Part shown: positions 49,023 to 60,200 of the stretch, piece after piece
How positions within the stretch are numbered: the stretch's first letter is position 1
Layout of the letters: each line of letters opens with the position of its first letter
NCBI GenBank assembly: GCA_947034895.1
Contig: OX344763.1
Location: 31,619,025 to 31,683,024 of the forward strand
DNA: 64,000 nucleotides
Direction: 5' to 3'
From: Rhytidiadelphus loreus
Lineage: Eukaryota; Streptophyta; Bryopsida; Hypnales; Hylocomiaceae
Notes under the pieces: generated by a model
Databases searched by the model: none
Seen by the model: the letters and a program-made list of their open reading frames with translations, nothing else
Told to the model about the DNA's origin: nothing
Program-made: the position numbers and the translations under genes

Positions 49023-49240
49023 CACCTTGAAAAACCCTCGTTTTAAGTGACATTCTATAATTTAAGAAAATAGATTTAGATGACGTCTAATGCAACAAAC
49101 CCATGCTTTTATGTCAACAACATGTTCAACATAATATCAATGTTGACATAGATACATGAGTTTGTTGCAATAGACATCACCTAAAATCCGTTTTACAAAA
49201 TTACAAAATGCCACCTAAAATGAGGTTTTTTTCTATAGTG
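49023..49240. mobile_element. CACTA-type MITE, 218 bp
   Basis: The right end, ...CCTCATTTTAGG complement to CTATAGTG at 49240, reads inward as CACTATAGAAAAAAACCTC. The left end begins CACCTTGAAAAACCCTCG and pairs imperfectly with it over more than 70 bp, through TGATGTCTATTGCAACAAAC against GACGTCTAATGCAACAAACC. ATA flanks both sides (49020-49022, 49241-49243), matching the 3-bp target duplication of CACTA elements. The left terminal CACTA is mutated, so the superfamily call is moderate. Confidence 0.6.
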
Positions 49241-49243
49241 ATA

Positions 49244-50478
49244 GTTTGAAGTTTAATATCTATTAAGATTTTGAAGATTGACTAAGATTTTTGTTTAGAT
49301 AATAAAATTTACACTTTGTATATATACTCAAAGCATATTTACATAGGGATTTTGAAGAAACAATTGAAATATAATTGTCTAACCAAGAGTCCCTTCAAGT
49401 TAATAAAATGAACAGTTTTTGTTTTGTTTTTGAATATTTTTACTTTTATCTAAACATATAAATTTAATATGAATTCAAAATATCTAATTATGTATAACTT
49501 TTGGAGAGAAGAATTTTAAACTTTAGTGTTTAGAAATAAAATGTTTTGTACTAATTTAATAGTTTTTTATGTTAATATCATTAATTTTTTCAAAAAGCTC
49601 ATGGTACAATCTCATTTGGCACAAAGAGGCATGAGTTTTTTGAAATGCTCCTAAAAATGGTTGATAATGTTAGACTCACCAAGTTTAGAAATTGCACTTC
49701 TTGATAAATTAAGTTATTTGATGTAATTTTAGATATTTTGTTGATTTTGTATGTTGTAGAATTAGTTTGAAGGTAAGTTCTTAGAAATTAATATTTCTAA
49801 TTTTCTATCAATAAAACTCCCAAACTTATGATTTCTTTGGTACATGAATCTAAAGAGGATTTCCATTCTTTTGACTAAATGTTTAGTGTATCTTTTGTAG
49901 GTAAAATATGTGTCAATTCTTTGAAAGTCGTTTGAAAGTTGAGATTTTCAAAAATAAAAATGATCAAATTGCATAATTTTTTGATCCAAACGAAGAAAAG
50001 CAAGAAGTTTGTTTCATAATTCATATACTAATATACTATAGCCTATTCAAATTTTGCTCAATGATTCCAATTTCCAACTTAAAAAAAAAAATCAAAGTTT
50101 CAAGTGGATTATATAATTTATTGCATTGTAATATTGTATTGAGTATATAATATAGTTGAGTTAGGCTAAATCTTTTGCGGCTAAAGAATAGAAAGAACTA
50201 GTACCTAGTGAAGGACTACATGATAGACTACTTTGTTTTCCAAAAAATAATATTGATTCAAAATCAAAGCTCTAGATAAAATATCAAGCTTTTGATATTT
50301 TCAAGATGATTGGTTGGAACTAAAACTAGAGTTGAGGACAAAAAGATCCATTCTTCATGACACACTTCTCCACATAATCAATATTTCACCAAATTATACA
50401 ACTAACTAGCAACTACATATTCTAAAAGCTATGAAAAAGAGACAAAAGGTATTACATTTTTTAGGCATATAAAACAAA
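49244..50478 (+). repeat. Block P of the third duplicated unit
   Basis: Reverse complement of 26580-27825, with many substitutions and small indels. It starts at the edge of the CACTA-type MITE and ends at GGCATATAAAACAAAG. No gene. Confidence 0.65.
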
Positions 50479-50619
50479 GAGAAGTAATAGTAATAGTAAT
50501 AGTAATTTTAAAATAATAAATTAAAATCATGATTAGAAGACATTAGAGGTTATTTTAAATCCACCACCAATCAACTGCCAATATAATACTAATTTATTTT
50601 CAATCTATAGACACCCGTG

Positions 50620-52700
50620 GGATTTAACACACTTTCAAGATCTAAATCTTGAGTGGTCTAGAGCCAAAACATGTTGTTGGATTTTGCTAAGCATGATACA
50701 TTCCTTGAGAATTATGGGTGCAAAATTGTGCTTGGCAAGGATAATAATTAAAGGATGGCAAAACAATTGCTTACATCTCAAATTTTAATACATTTCTTCT
50801 TCCTTTCTTAGCTTTTGAAGAATCAAAATATGTAGTTAATTTGAAATTCAATGGAAAATTGACTTTATGGGAAAGGTCCAAGTCAAGGATGGACTTTTTT
50901 TATCCACATCTCTATACAAAATAATCATTGAACAAATTCAACAAAAATTTGATAAATAATACAAAATATAATGGATATTTATAGGTTGACTAAGTTCAAC
51001 TGCTTAACCCCTAAAGGATCAAGGCCTTTTTTCTGCCAGAAAACACTCAAAATTGCCATACCTATAGCAAGGAGTAAAAACATTTTAACATTTTTTTTTT
51101 TCATATCTAACCGTAGGATCTTACACCTAACTAGTATGAAAGTGTGGAAAAAATTTCAGAATTTTTGACCGCTCAGATTGTAAGATATCAACGTTCAAAG
51201 TGGAAAAAACAAGTTTTTCAGCACATTGCGGGACTAGATTTTTTGACTTTGAACATTTTTAAGTTAAAATTTTTGCACTACAAAGTTTTGAGCTTTAAAT
51301 CTTTATAATGGAGAACTAAGTAGAGAGTCTAGGCAAAAAAAAAAATTAGAAAAAAGAAATTAATTATCATTCTTAAAAAAATTGTTAAGTAGAAGTAGGT
51401 GTGAGATAGAAGGAAAATCTAAAATATTCATGTATTTTAGATGGAATTAAAACGCACTAATCCCAATGGTAAGATTGTTCTAGCAAATAAATCAAACCAT
51501 GAAAAAATAAAAAAATTGAAAAATTTGAAAAATTGCATTTAGAAATGAATTCTACAAGTTATTTTTCCCCAAAAGATGCTCTAACTGCCCGAAAAACAAG
51601 AATGTCCATAACTTTCTCATAACATATCCAAATGAAATGAATCAAAACTTTCCAAATAGAAAAAAATATAAACTATGAGAAAAATTAATATTAAAAAGAA
51701 AATTCAAATTTTTGTCTATTTTTTTTTGGCTGCCCGAGCTGCCTACCGTCCCCTTGTTTGAGCTTATTTGGTCATAACTATTGTTCCCGGGCACCGATTT
51801 TGAAAAAAATTATATTCCCACGAAGCTAATCAACTTTTCTACCTCCCACAAAAATTTCAAAAAATGAGGAGAAAATTTCAGCCCGTAGGTACCTGCCCGA
51901 AAATGCATTTGTCCCCCGAAGGGACAATGGTCCTTTAGGGGTTAATCAATAATTCAATATAATATAATAATATCTCCTGTACTTGATGTGGTAGAGTGAA
52001 ATTGTTTCTATTTGATTGAAATTCATCCTTTTGACAAATAGAAAATTACCTAAAAAAATTTAGATCTAAATAATGAGTCTACAAATTCCAAACTAGGGAT
52101 TTATTGTTTTCTTTAAATTTTGCAAAATTTCTCCACCCTTTCATGTTTGAAAACCATCTTTAATGAAAATTTATATTTTCTTTGATAAATTTCCTCCAAC
52201 TTATTATATTTGGTATTTTTTGGGTATTTTTTAATAATTTTTCTACAAATATAGAAATAAATTGTCTAATTTTCTTCTATTGCTACTTTAATACTATTAG
52301 CCCCCCCCAAAACTCTCTTAGTTAGTTAGTTATTTGGCTAAATTTATTAAAATAAATTCACTGCAATGGACAATCATATCAATTCAATTTGGAAAACATT
52401 GGGACACTAGACAATGAATTTTTCTTAGCAAATTACCACCAAAATCTTGTTTGATTTTTGAACTTCTTCCTTCTACAGTCTACACTAGAAAAGAAGCAAA
52501 AAGGAAGTGGATAAATTGCCAAAAGCATCAATCTACAAAACTATATGAGATTCACCAACATTAAAATGAAGTTTATTATTTTTTAGGTAATAATGTGGAT
52601 GAGTCATAAATGATGGATGGATGATCAAAATTGGATGATTTGTTTGATGTACTTGCACTATAGACTGCATGTTGTGCTTCCACCAATGAAAACCAAAAAA
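50620..52700 (+). repeat. Block Q of the third duplicated unit, interrupted by a 934-bp insertion
   Basis: Collinear with about 33140-34930 except for the element at 51008-51941. It leads directly into the diverged upstream region of the third Root_cap gene, as block Q leads into the right arm. Confidence 0.65.
51008..51941. mobile_element. piggyBac-like non-autonomous DNA element with TTAA flanks
   Basis: The left end CCCCTAAAGGA and right end TCCTTTAGGGG are perfect 11-bp terminal inverted repeats, each bordered outside by TTAA (51004-51007 and 51942-51945). The paralogous block Q at 33503 has a single CTAA at this point with the same flanks (AAGTTCAACTGC before, AT-rich AATATAATA after), so both borders are confirmed by an empty site. 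TTAA duplication plus CCC/GGG termini is the piggyBac signature; Sola3 elements also use TTAA. There is no open frame of meaningful length. A degraded relative lies at about 46090-47021. Confidence 0.8.
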
Positions 52701-54123
52701 TTCAATAGTGTTGGACAATGTTATTTTCGAGGGGTGAAAACTGATAAGGTGATTTATTGCTCAAAAACTATACAATATTTTTTTGAAAGAATATTCATCT
52801 AATAGATTTCCATATTTTCAATGGATGAAATTTTTCAATTGCTAAAAAATGTAGGGATAATAGTACTCTAAATTATGGATGCATTTACACACGTGAAGAT
52901 GAATAAATGTGCTTTCATCCATGTTTGGTATGTTTTCATCCATGTTTGTGTGGAAAAAGCTACTGGATGCCACTTCTTGCGCTGCCCCAAAACAATGACA
53001 ACGTCCCATCCTCTGGTGCAGCGCCGCTGGCCGGGCAATTGGGGCCGAGGACCTCCTTCCCTTCACTAGCAGTCCACAAAGGACGCTCGCTTGCCAATTT
53101 GGGGGTATGGCCGCCACTTATAGAATTCCGGAGATTGACGCTCCTGCCACTTTCCTATTCCGTCGCACTACAGTTCTTCCCTCCTTACCGGAGAGCTCTA
53201 CCGAAGCTACCGAACAGGTTCTTCGAAACTCAGCGCCGCCTCGGCTTCCGCTTCCTCCTGCTGACCCTGAAGATGCTAGGCTGGTGAAGTCTCTCACTGC
53301 CGTGTCTGATGGGAGGTATAAATCTAGCGACGGGGCCGCGATCGAGCTGCTGCTATTGTCCCTGCACCTGCCCGTTCGATTGATCGGGTGCCAGTTCTGT
53401 ATGGCCACGATAGGGTCGACCTTGTTTCCCGCGTCCTCTTATGCCCCCGAAATAGTACATGCATTGTCGATCCAGGCACCGTACCGTCCCAACTCCAAAT
53501 GGGAAATTAACCGTCAAGTCGTCAACCTTCTCCTGCCATGGATCCAACTTCCTGCTGCTGAAAGATGCATTGTTTTGGGGTCAACCACTCCAAATTTCCT
53601 CTTGCATACTCGAAATCAAATGGTTTCAATATCAATTATTGAAATACGCATGAGCAAATATATCCAAACTAACCGAACAAAGTAACACCAACGTAACTGA
53701 CCCGCATTTCCAGACACGATCGATCGCCAACGGAGATTCAATCGCGCTAGCTACCGTACCTGATCGAGTGGATGAAACCGTTGTTCAGGATCCACTAGTG
53801 CAATTTTCAGGCTATATATTCCACATTCGTAATCAACATGATTTTTATAATTAAAGTGCAAATCCAAACCAACAGGATGAAAGCTACTGCCCTACATCCC
53901 CTGGAGACACGATCGGTGACGGATCCGTCGTGATGCCTGATAAGGTAGATGAAATCGCCATACTAAACTGCGCCAGTAAGTTAACTCGATCACCCAGTGC
54001 TAGTGGACGCAACCACTTTCAGTCACGACACCAATTTCGTGCATGCTACAGTTCTCCGCTAGCTCATTGCCAACATGCCTAGTTGCAGCGATCATTTCTC
54101 ATCATCTCAGGAGTTCGAGAAAG
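52701..54123 (+). other. Upstream region of the third Root_cap gene
   Basis: No gene. It is a diverged copy of about 34911-36778, recognisable through GAATATTCATC, GGATGCCACTTCT, AATTCCGGAGATTGACGC and CCCGAAATAGTACATGCATTG. Several indels separate the copies, unlike the two arms, which are identical here. Confidence 0.6.
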
Positions 54124-54129
54124 TATAAA
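54124..54129 (+). promoter_or_regulatory. TATA box of the third Root_cap gene
   Basis: TATAAA in GAAAGTATAAATGGCC, 155 bp upstream of the ATG at 54279, in the position equivalent to the arm genes. Confidence 0.55.
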
Positions 54130-54278
54130 TGGCCAGTGAGGCAAACCTGCAAAATCAGGTCGACCTCACACAGCACTAGCTGCAGGCCGGTCCTCCTCTG
54201 CATCTCGTGAACGACAGGATTGTACTAAGTGAGCTCAGGGCGTGGTTCACTTAGTGATCGATCGAGAGCGAGCCCACC

Positions 54279-57200
54279 ATGGCGAACATGAATGTGAAGC
54301 CGGCGATGATGGTGCTCCTGGTGGCCGTGGCGGTCATGCTTTTCGTCAGCGAAGTCTCAGCGTCGTCGGGCTACGGAGGTTCTACCAAGAGTCCACCGAG
54401 CAAGAGCCCTCCGACCAAGAGCCCTCCCACCAAGAGCCCACCAGGTTACAGCCCTCCGAGCAAGAGCCCACCAAGCAAGAGTCCCCCGAGCGAGAGTCCA
54501 CCAAGCAAGAGCCCTCCGGGTAAGAGCCCGCCAGGTTACAGCCCACCGAGCAAGAGTCCTCCGAGCAAGAGCCCTCCCAGCAAGAGCCCGCCAGTTTACA
54601 GCCCTCCAGGACAGCACAGCCCTCCTTCCAGCCCCGGTCCCGGTCCCGGAAAACGTAAGTGCCTACATTCCAATTCAAGTGCATGATTCTGAATACATTA
54701 CTCACTGCGTTCACTTAGTTCGCCCTTGAAGCATGCAATCGCACAGACTGGGCTAGCTAGCTTTCATCAGCGTGAGGTTGATATATGCCGAGCTAGTGAA
54801 TGATTATCATTCAAGGGCATGTGTCTCTTTGCATTCTTCATCTCTTGTATCACTCATGATTGAAACGGAACTCAATGTGCTCTAATCAGTGTTTGTAAAG
54901 ACTAAACTTATTCTAGTATCACTCCTTGATCAGAGAACAGATAGAAAGTAACCTCACTTTATTTAGTAACACAAATGATACAGAGTCGTGTTGCGATTCT
55001 CTAGCCATCCTCAGAGCTTTGATGTGCGATGCACAACCTTCTCTTACTCACAGACACTCTCTAACTGCAACCTACGAACTAACTCACACTGACGTGAACG
55101 CAAGACTACTAGTCTGGAGACCTCGCAGGGGATGAAACTCTAAGAAGAATGTGGATGGATTTCATCCATTGATACTCCCACAAATCCGTACACATTCTAC
55201 GAAGAATTCCTATCTACACACTCCCACTCATTCTCGTGGAATGGACGGATGCCCATCAGCTGCCGAAGTCGTTGGAAAGAATCTCGGGGTAATGCTTTGG
55301 TGAAGATATCTGCAATCTGTTCAGTCGTATGTATGTATTTGAAATCAAGTAATTTGTCGTCATAATACGTTCTGATAGCATAATACTTCATGTCAACGTG
55401 CTTGGTGCGTTTGTGATATTCGGGATTCTTGACTAAAGCAATTGCTGCTTGGTTGTCACAGTAAATCGTGAGGGGAAGCTCTTGAGTACAATCAATCGTT
55501 CGTAAAAGTCGACATAACCAGATAGTCTCCTTTGTTGATTCAGCCATTGCAACTAGTTCAGCTATCGTTGTGGAGTCTGCGAAGCAACCCTGTTTATGAC
55601 TTCCCCAGGCAATCGCTGTAGATCCCAAAATGTAAACAAATCCAGTCCGGCTCTTACGATCATCCAAGTCTCCACCAAAGTCTGCATCTGAGTAACCAAT
55701 TAAACGAGGAGGAGGAGTTTGACCACGGTAGTATAGGCCAAAACGTTTTGTTCTCTTGAGATAGCGCATTATTCGTTTAACTGCTGTCCAGTGGCTTTGT
55801 TGGGGTCGTTCTTGGAAGAGTGAAACTTTGTTAACTGCATACCCAATATCTGGTCGTGTGATAATGGTATTGTACATTAAACACCCAACTGCTTGCCGAT
55901 AAGGAACATCTACTGCCGGATCTTTTAAATCGTGATTCTTCCAAAGTCGGGAATGCGTATCAGCAGGGGTGGATACTTCGTGAGCATCTTGCATGCCAAA
56001 ACGAACGAGAACATCCTGGATATAGCGTTCTTGGTGAACAAAAATTGATCCCGTAAGTGGACAGCGGTTGATTTGAAAACCAACAAAGTAGTCCATCTCA
56101 CCACGAGTGACTTTGAAGGTACTTTCCAAGTATACTAGAATGCTTTCAATGTAATCAGGATTGGTTGACGCTATGATTCCATCATCTACGTAGATGCCTA
56201 GAATCGTATGCAATTCGCCATGGTTGGAATAAACGCAACAATCTGCTTCACTAACAATGAGTCGAAATTGCTTCAGAAAATTTGATATGCATAAATTCCA
56301 CTGCCTCGCAGATTGGCGAAGCCCGTAAATGCTCTTTCTGAGTCGACAATAATATTGTGGATGCTTAGGATCAACATATCCCTGAGGTTGAGACATGTAG
56401 ATTTCCTCGATAAGATCACCATTAAGAAAAGCAGTGCCAATATCAAATTGTCGGAGATGCATCTTCCTAGCAGCGGCAATTGCAAAAATAGCTCTGATTG
56501 AATCATAACGGATCACTGGCGAATAAGTCTCTGTAAAATCAAGTCCACGTTTTTGGGTAAAACCCTTAGCTACGAGTCTGGCCTTGAATTTATCTATATC
56601 GCCATTAGGCTTATACTTAACCTTATAAATCCATTTGTTCCGAATAGCTTTGCGATCAGAAGGTTTCAGTACTAAGTCCCAAGTCTGATTTTCGATCAAT
56701 GAACCATATTCGCGATCCATGGCAGCTTGCCACGAAGTTGAATCAGCAGAAGAGACTGCTTCCCTATAAGTTTGGGGTTCTTGAAGTGCTTCACCTACTT
56801 GTGCAAGTAAAGCATCTGAAATGCGAACAGCATCGTGATTCATCGGATCAATGCGAAATAAATCTGGCGGCTCTGGTTCTTCCGGTAACTCGGGAAAATT
56901 AGGGTAATCCGGAAGACGTGGCGTACTATTCAATAGCTCTTGAATGGATCGAAATCTAGGGTCAATAGGTTCTTCATTTGCATCAAGTTCCACTATAGAA
57001 GAGTTTGCCAATATATCATGTGTCGATAAATCTCCCACTGATGGTAAAGGGTCCTGAACGTCTTCCGAATTCAAGTCGGGAAGGTCAAGAGGCGGCACAG
57101 TGTCAAGATGTATAGGAACATCGTTAGGTCTTGAAATATTTGACCAACTTCCACTACTATTCGAATCTCCCACTATCCCATGTGAGGTATTACTGATAAT

Positions 57201-60200
57201 CTCGATTGGGCGTTGAAGATGAATACTAGGATCAGTCATCTGTTGTAACGAGTCAATAGGAAGATTGACGTATATTTCACGGCCAGGATCTGGAGGAAAA
57301 TGTTGAGAATACTTACCAGACTTCTCATCAAGGATAAAATCTGAACTCTCAATAATCTTATCGGTGACTGGTTCCCAAAAACGATAAGCACGACTGGTGG
57401 ACGAGTAACCAACAAAATATGCTTTGATGCTCTTAGGATCAAGCTTCGTTCTCAGCTGTTTGTTGACAAAAAGCCAAGCTAAGGAGCCAAAAATCCTGTA
57501 ATGTTGGACTGAAGGTTTCTCTCCAAAATATCGCTCATAAGGAGTCTCATTTCCAAGCTGACGATTAATGGTTCTGTTCAGAATATAGACAGATGTGTTG
57601 ATAGCTTCAGCCCATAGCTTTTTGGGCAAACCTTTAGCATGGATAATGCTACGTGCCATTTCCATGACAGTGCGGTTATCATGCTCAATATAGCCATTCT
57701 GTTGAGGCGTATATACTGTACTGGTTTGTCGAGAGATGTTCATATCTTCAAGGTACTGACTGAAATCATTGTTTAAGAATTCCGTACCTTGGTCTGTACG
57801 TAGAGTAAAGACGTCGTTGCCTGTGTCCCTTTTAACTATGTTGACAACTCGTTTAAAGAATTTGAATGCCTCCGATTTTTGCTTAGCAAAATGAACGAAG
57901 CGGTAGGCTGTTGCATCATCTTTATACAAAATATAATATAGAGAGCCCTTCAAGGATGGAGTCTTAGTCTGCCTACCAGAAACATCCCCATGGATTAATT
58001 GGCCAGAGGTAATAGATCGTTGTTTATTAGGATCATGCTTGTAAGTCGACTTGTGTTGCTTGCCGAGTAGACACCCTTCACAGGGCTGTTGAAGTTGAAT
58101 ATGCTTGTCAAGTTTAAAGTCACAAAGACTGTCGTTATGGCTCATCTGATGAATAGTATCAATATTGACATGTCCCATGCGGGCATGCCAAAGAATAAGT
58201 TCATCATGATCTGGTGATGAACTAACAGTAAGAGCAGAATCAATGGCAGGGGAATGAGACAAGATCGAGCCAGAAATACACGCTTCCTCTTCATCTGTCG
58301 CAATATGAGCAGAATCCAAAAATTCAGAGGTCGTACTCTGTGTTGGGAGAATCACCGTAATAGACAGCTGATATAGCTTTCGAAAACGAATGCCTTCGAG
58401 AACCTTTTTGCCAGAAAGAGTAGCGAATTCACATCGACCAGGAAAAGTGATGAAAGAAAGATTTCTTTCAGAGACAAGACCAACCGAGAAGAGGTTGTGT
58501 TTAAGTTTTGGAACAAACAAAACATCCTGCATGAGTCCATTATGATATTGGCCATCAACAAGACATCGGATCTGTATATCACCTTTTCCCCTAACCCATA
58601 GTTTCGTGTCATCAGCAATTTGGACAGTATGTATACCTTCTGGAATCGATTGAAAATTAGAGAACCAATCAAGTCTGTCCGTCATATGTTCACTGGCGCC
58701 ACTGTCCGCAAACCATGCATCGGTATAAGAATCTGCGGCATAAGCATAGCTGGAAATGGTCGAATTGACCACGAAAGCAAAATCCTCGTCTGAAATAGAT
58801 TTTGAATCATCCTCAGAACTACGAGAAACTCGCAGGCTCTCAACTAAATTCGCCTCGTTGAGTCCATGATCGATCTTGCGAGGATCCTTGCTGTTTGGAC
58901 GTTTCTTCTTTGGTTTCGGGCAATCAGCGGACCAATGTCCAAGTTCATGGCAATTATAACACTTAGTACGAGCCTTCAAGTCTCGAATGTAGCTCAGATC
59001 TTTCTGGTGTTGTTCCTTCTTCGAAAAAGGATGAGATCGGGAGCTTGAAGCGGAACGAGTAAAGAATGCATGATCATGTTCATGATTACTGCCACCGCCT
59101 TGTCGAATAAGCAAACTCTCGTGACGAAGAAGGCGTTCTTCTAAATTATCGACTGTTTGACTCAGTTCAGGAACATTAGACCAAGCAGCGATAATGCTGT
59201 TGTAACTAGGAGGAAGGCTATATATGATTTTCGAAATGATCATCTTATCAGGAACAGTATGCCCTAGATCAGCAAGGATCATTGCCATCTCGGTGATGTT
59301 CTGTATATGCGACGAAATATCATCGGTACTTTGCATTTTATAATCGAAAAACTTACCCTGCAGTGTGAAGACACTCTCAGGAGTTTTCTTAAGATGCAGT
59401 GAACATAGTTTCTGCCACATCGTTGCTGCTGTACTACATGTGGTCAGTTTACCGAGAATTTTCTGCGAAATAGACTTGCTAATGAACATGCGAGCATTAG
59501 CATTCCTCTCGTCCCATGTATCAATCTGGTTGAGTTCCAGAGGGGTGATGTGTTCGGGATCAACTGGAATTGGACGCTTCTCAAGACCAGAGACTACTCT
59601 CAAGACTTTCTTCGCCTCAAAAACTATTTCCATGTGGTATTTCCAGACGGAGAACTGTGTTCCGTCAAACATTTTCACAGGAATCTTATCGTGCTTGTCC
59701 ATGAAAACAAATCAAGAAAATCAAGAAGATCAAGAAGATGTAAAAAAATCTACAGAAAATTCTACAGATACTATTCAATAGGGAGGACTAAAACTTTCTG
59801 ATCTAAACCTTACTGATCTAAGAAATTCCGCTCCGCTCTTGAATCAAAGCCATCTGAATCGATCAAATGGAAAAATAAAAGCTCGTTGGAGGAGGTTCTA
59901 TTGAAGTCATCAGAAAACGAACAAAGTAGCGCTCATAAGCATCAGAAGAAGCTAACGCTCATAAGCATCAGAGAAGAAAACTCCGGGAGGGAGATGAGAA
60001 GTCGCAGACCAGCGCTTAAGGCCCATAACCTGTAAAGACTAAACTTATTCTAGTATCACTCCTTGATCAGAGAACAGATAGAAAGTAACCTCACTTTATT
60101 TAGTAACACAAATGATACAGAGTCGTGTTGCGATTCTCTAGCCATCCTCAGAGCTTTGATGTGCGATGCACAACCTTCTCTTACTCACAGACACTCTCTA

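Noticed and set aside
55197..59702. Endogenous pararetrovirus or virus-like polyprotein
   Set aside because: The domain order protease, integrase, reverse transcriptase, RNase H with flanking LTRs and target duplication is that of a copia retrotransposon; no envelope or movement gene is present.
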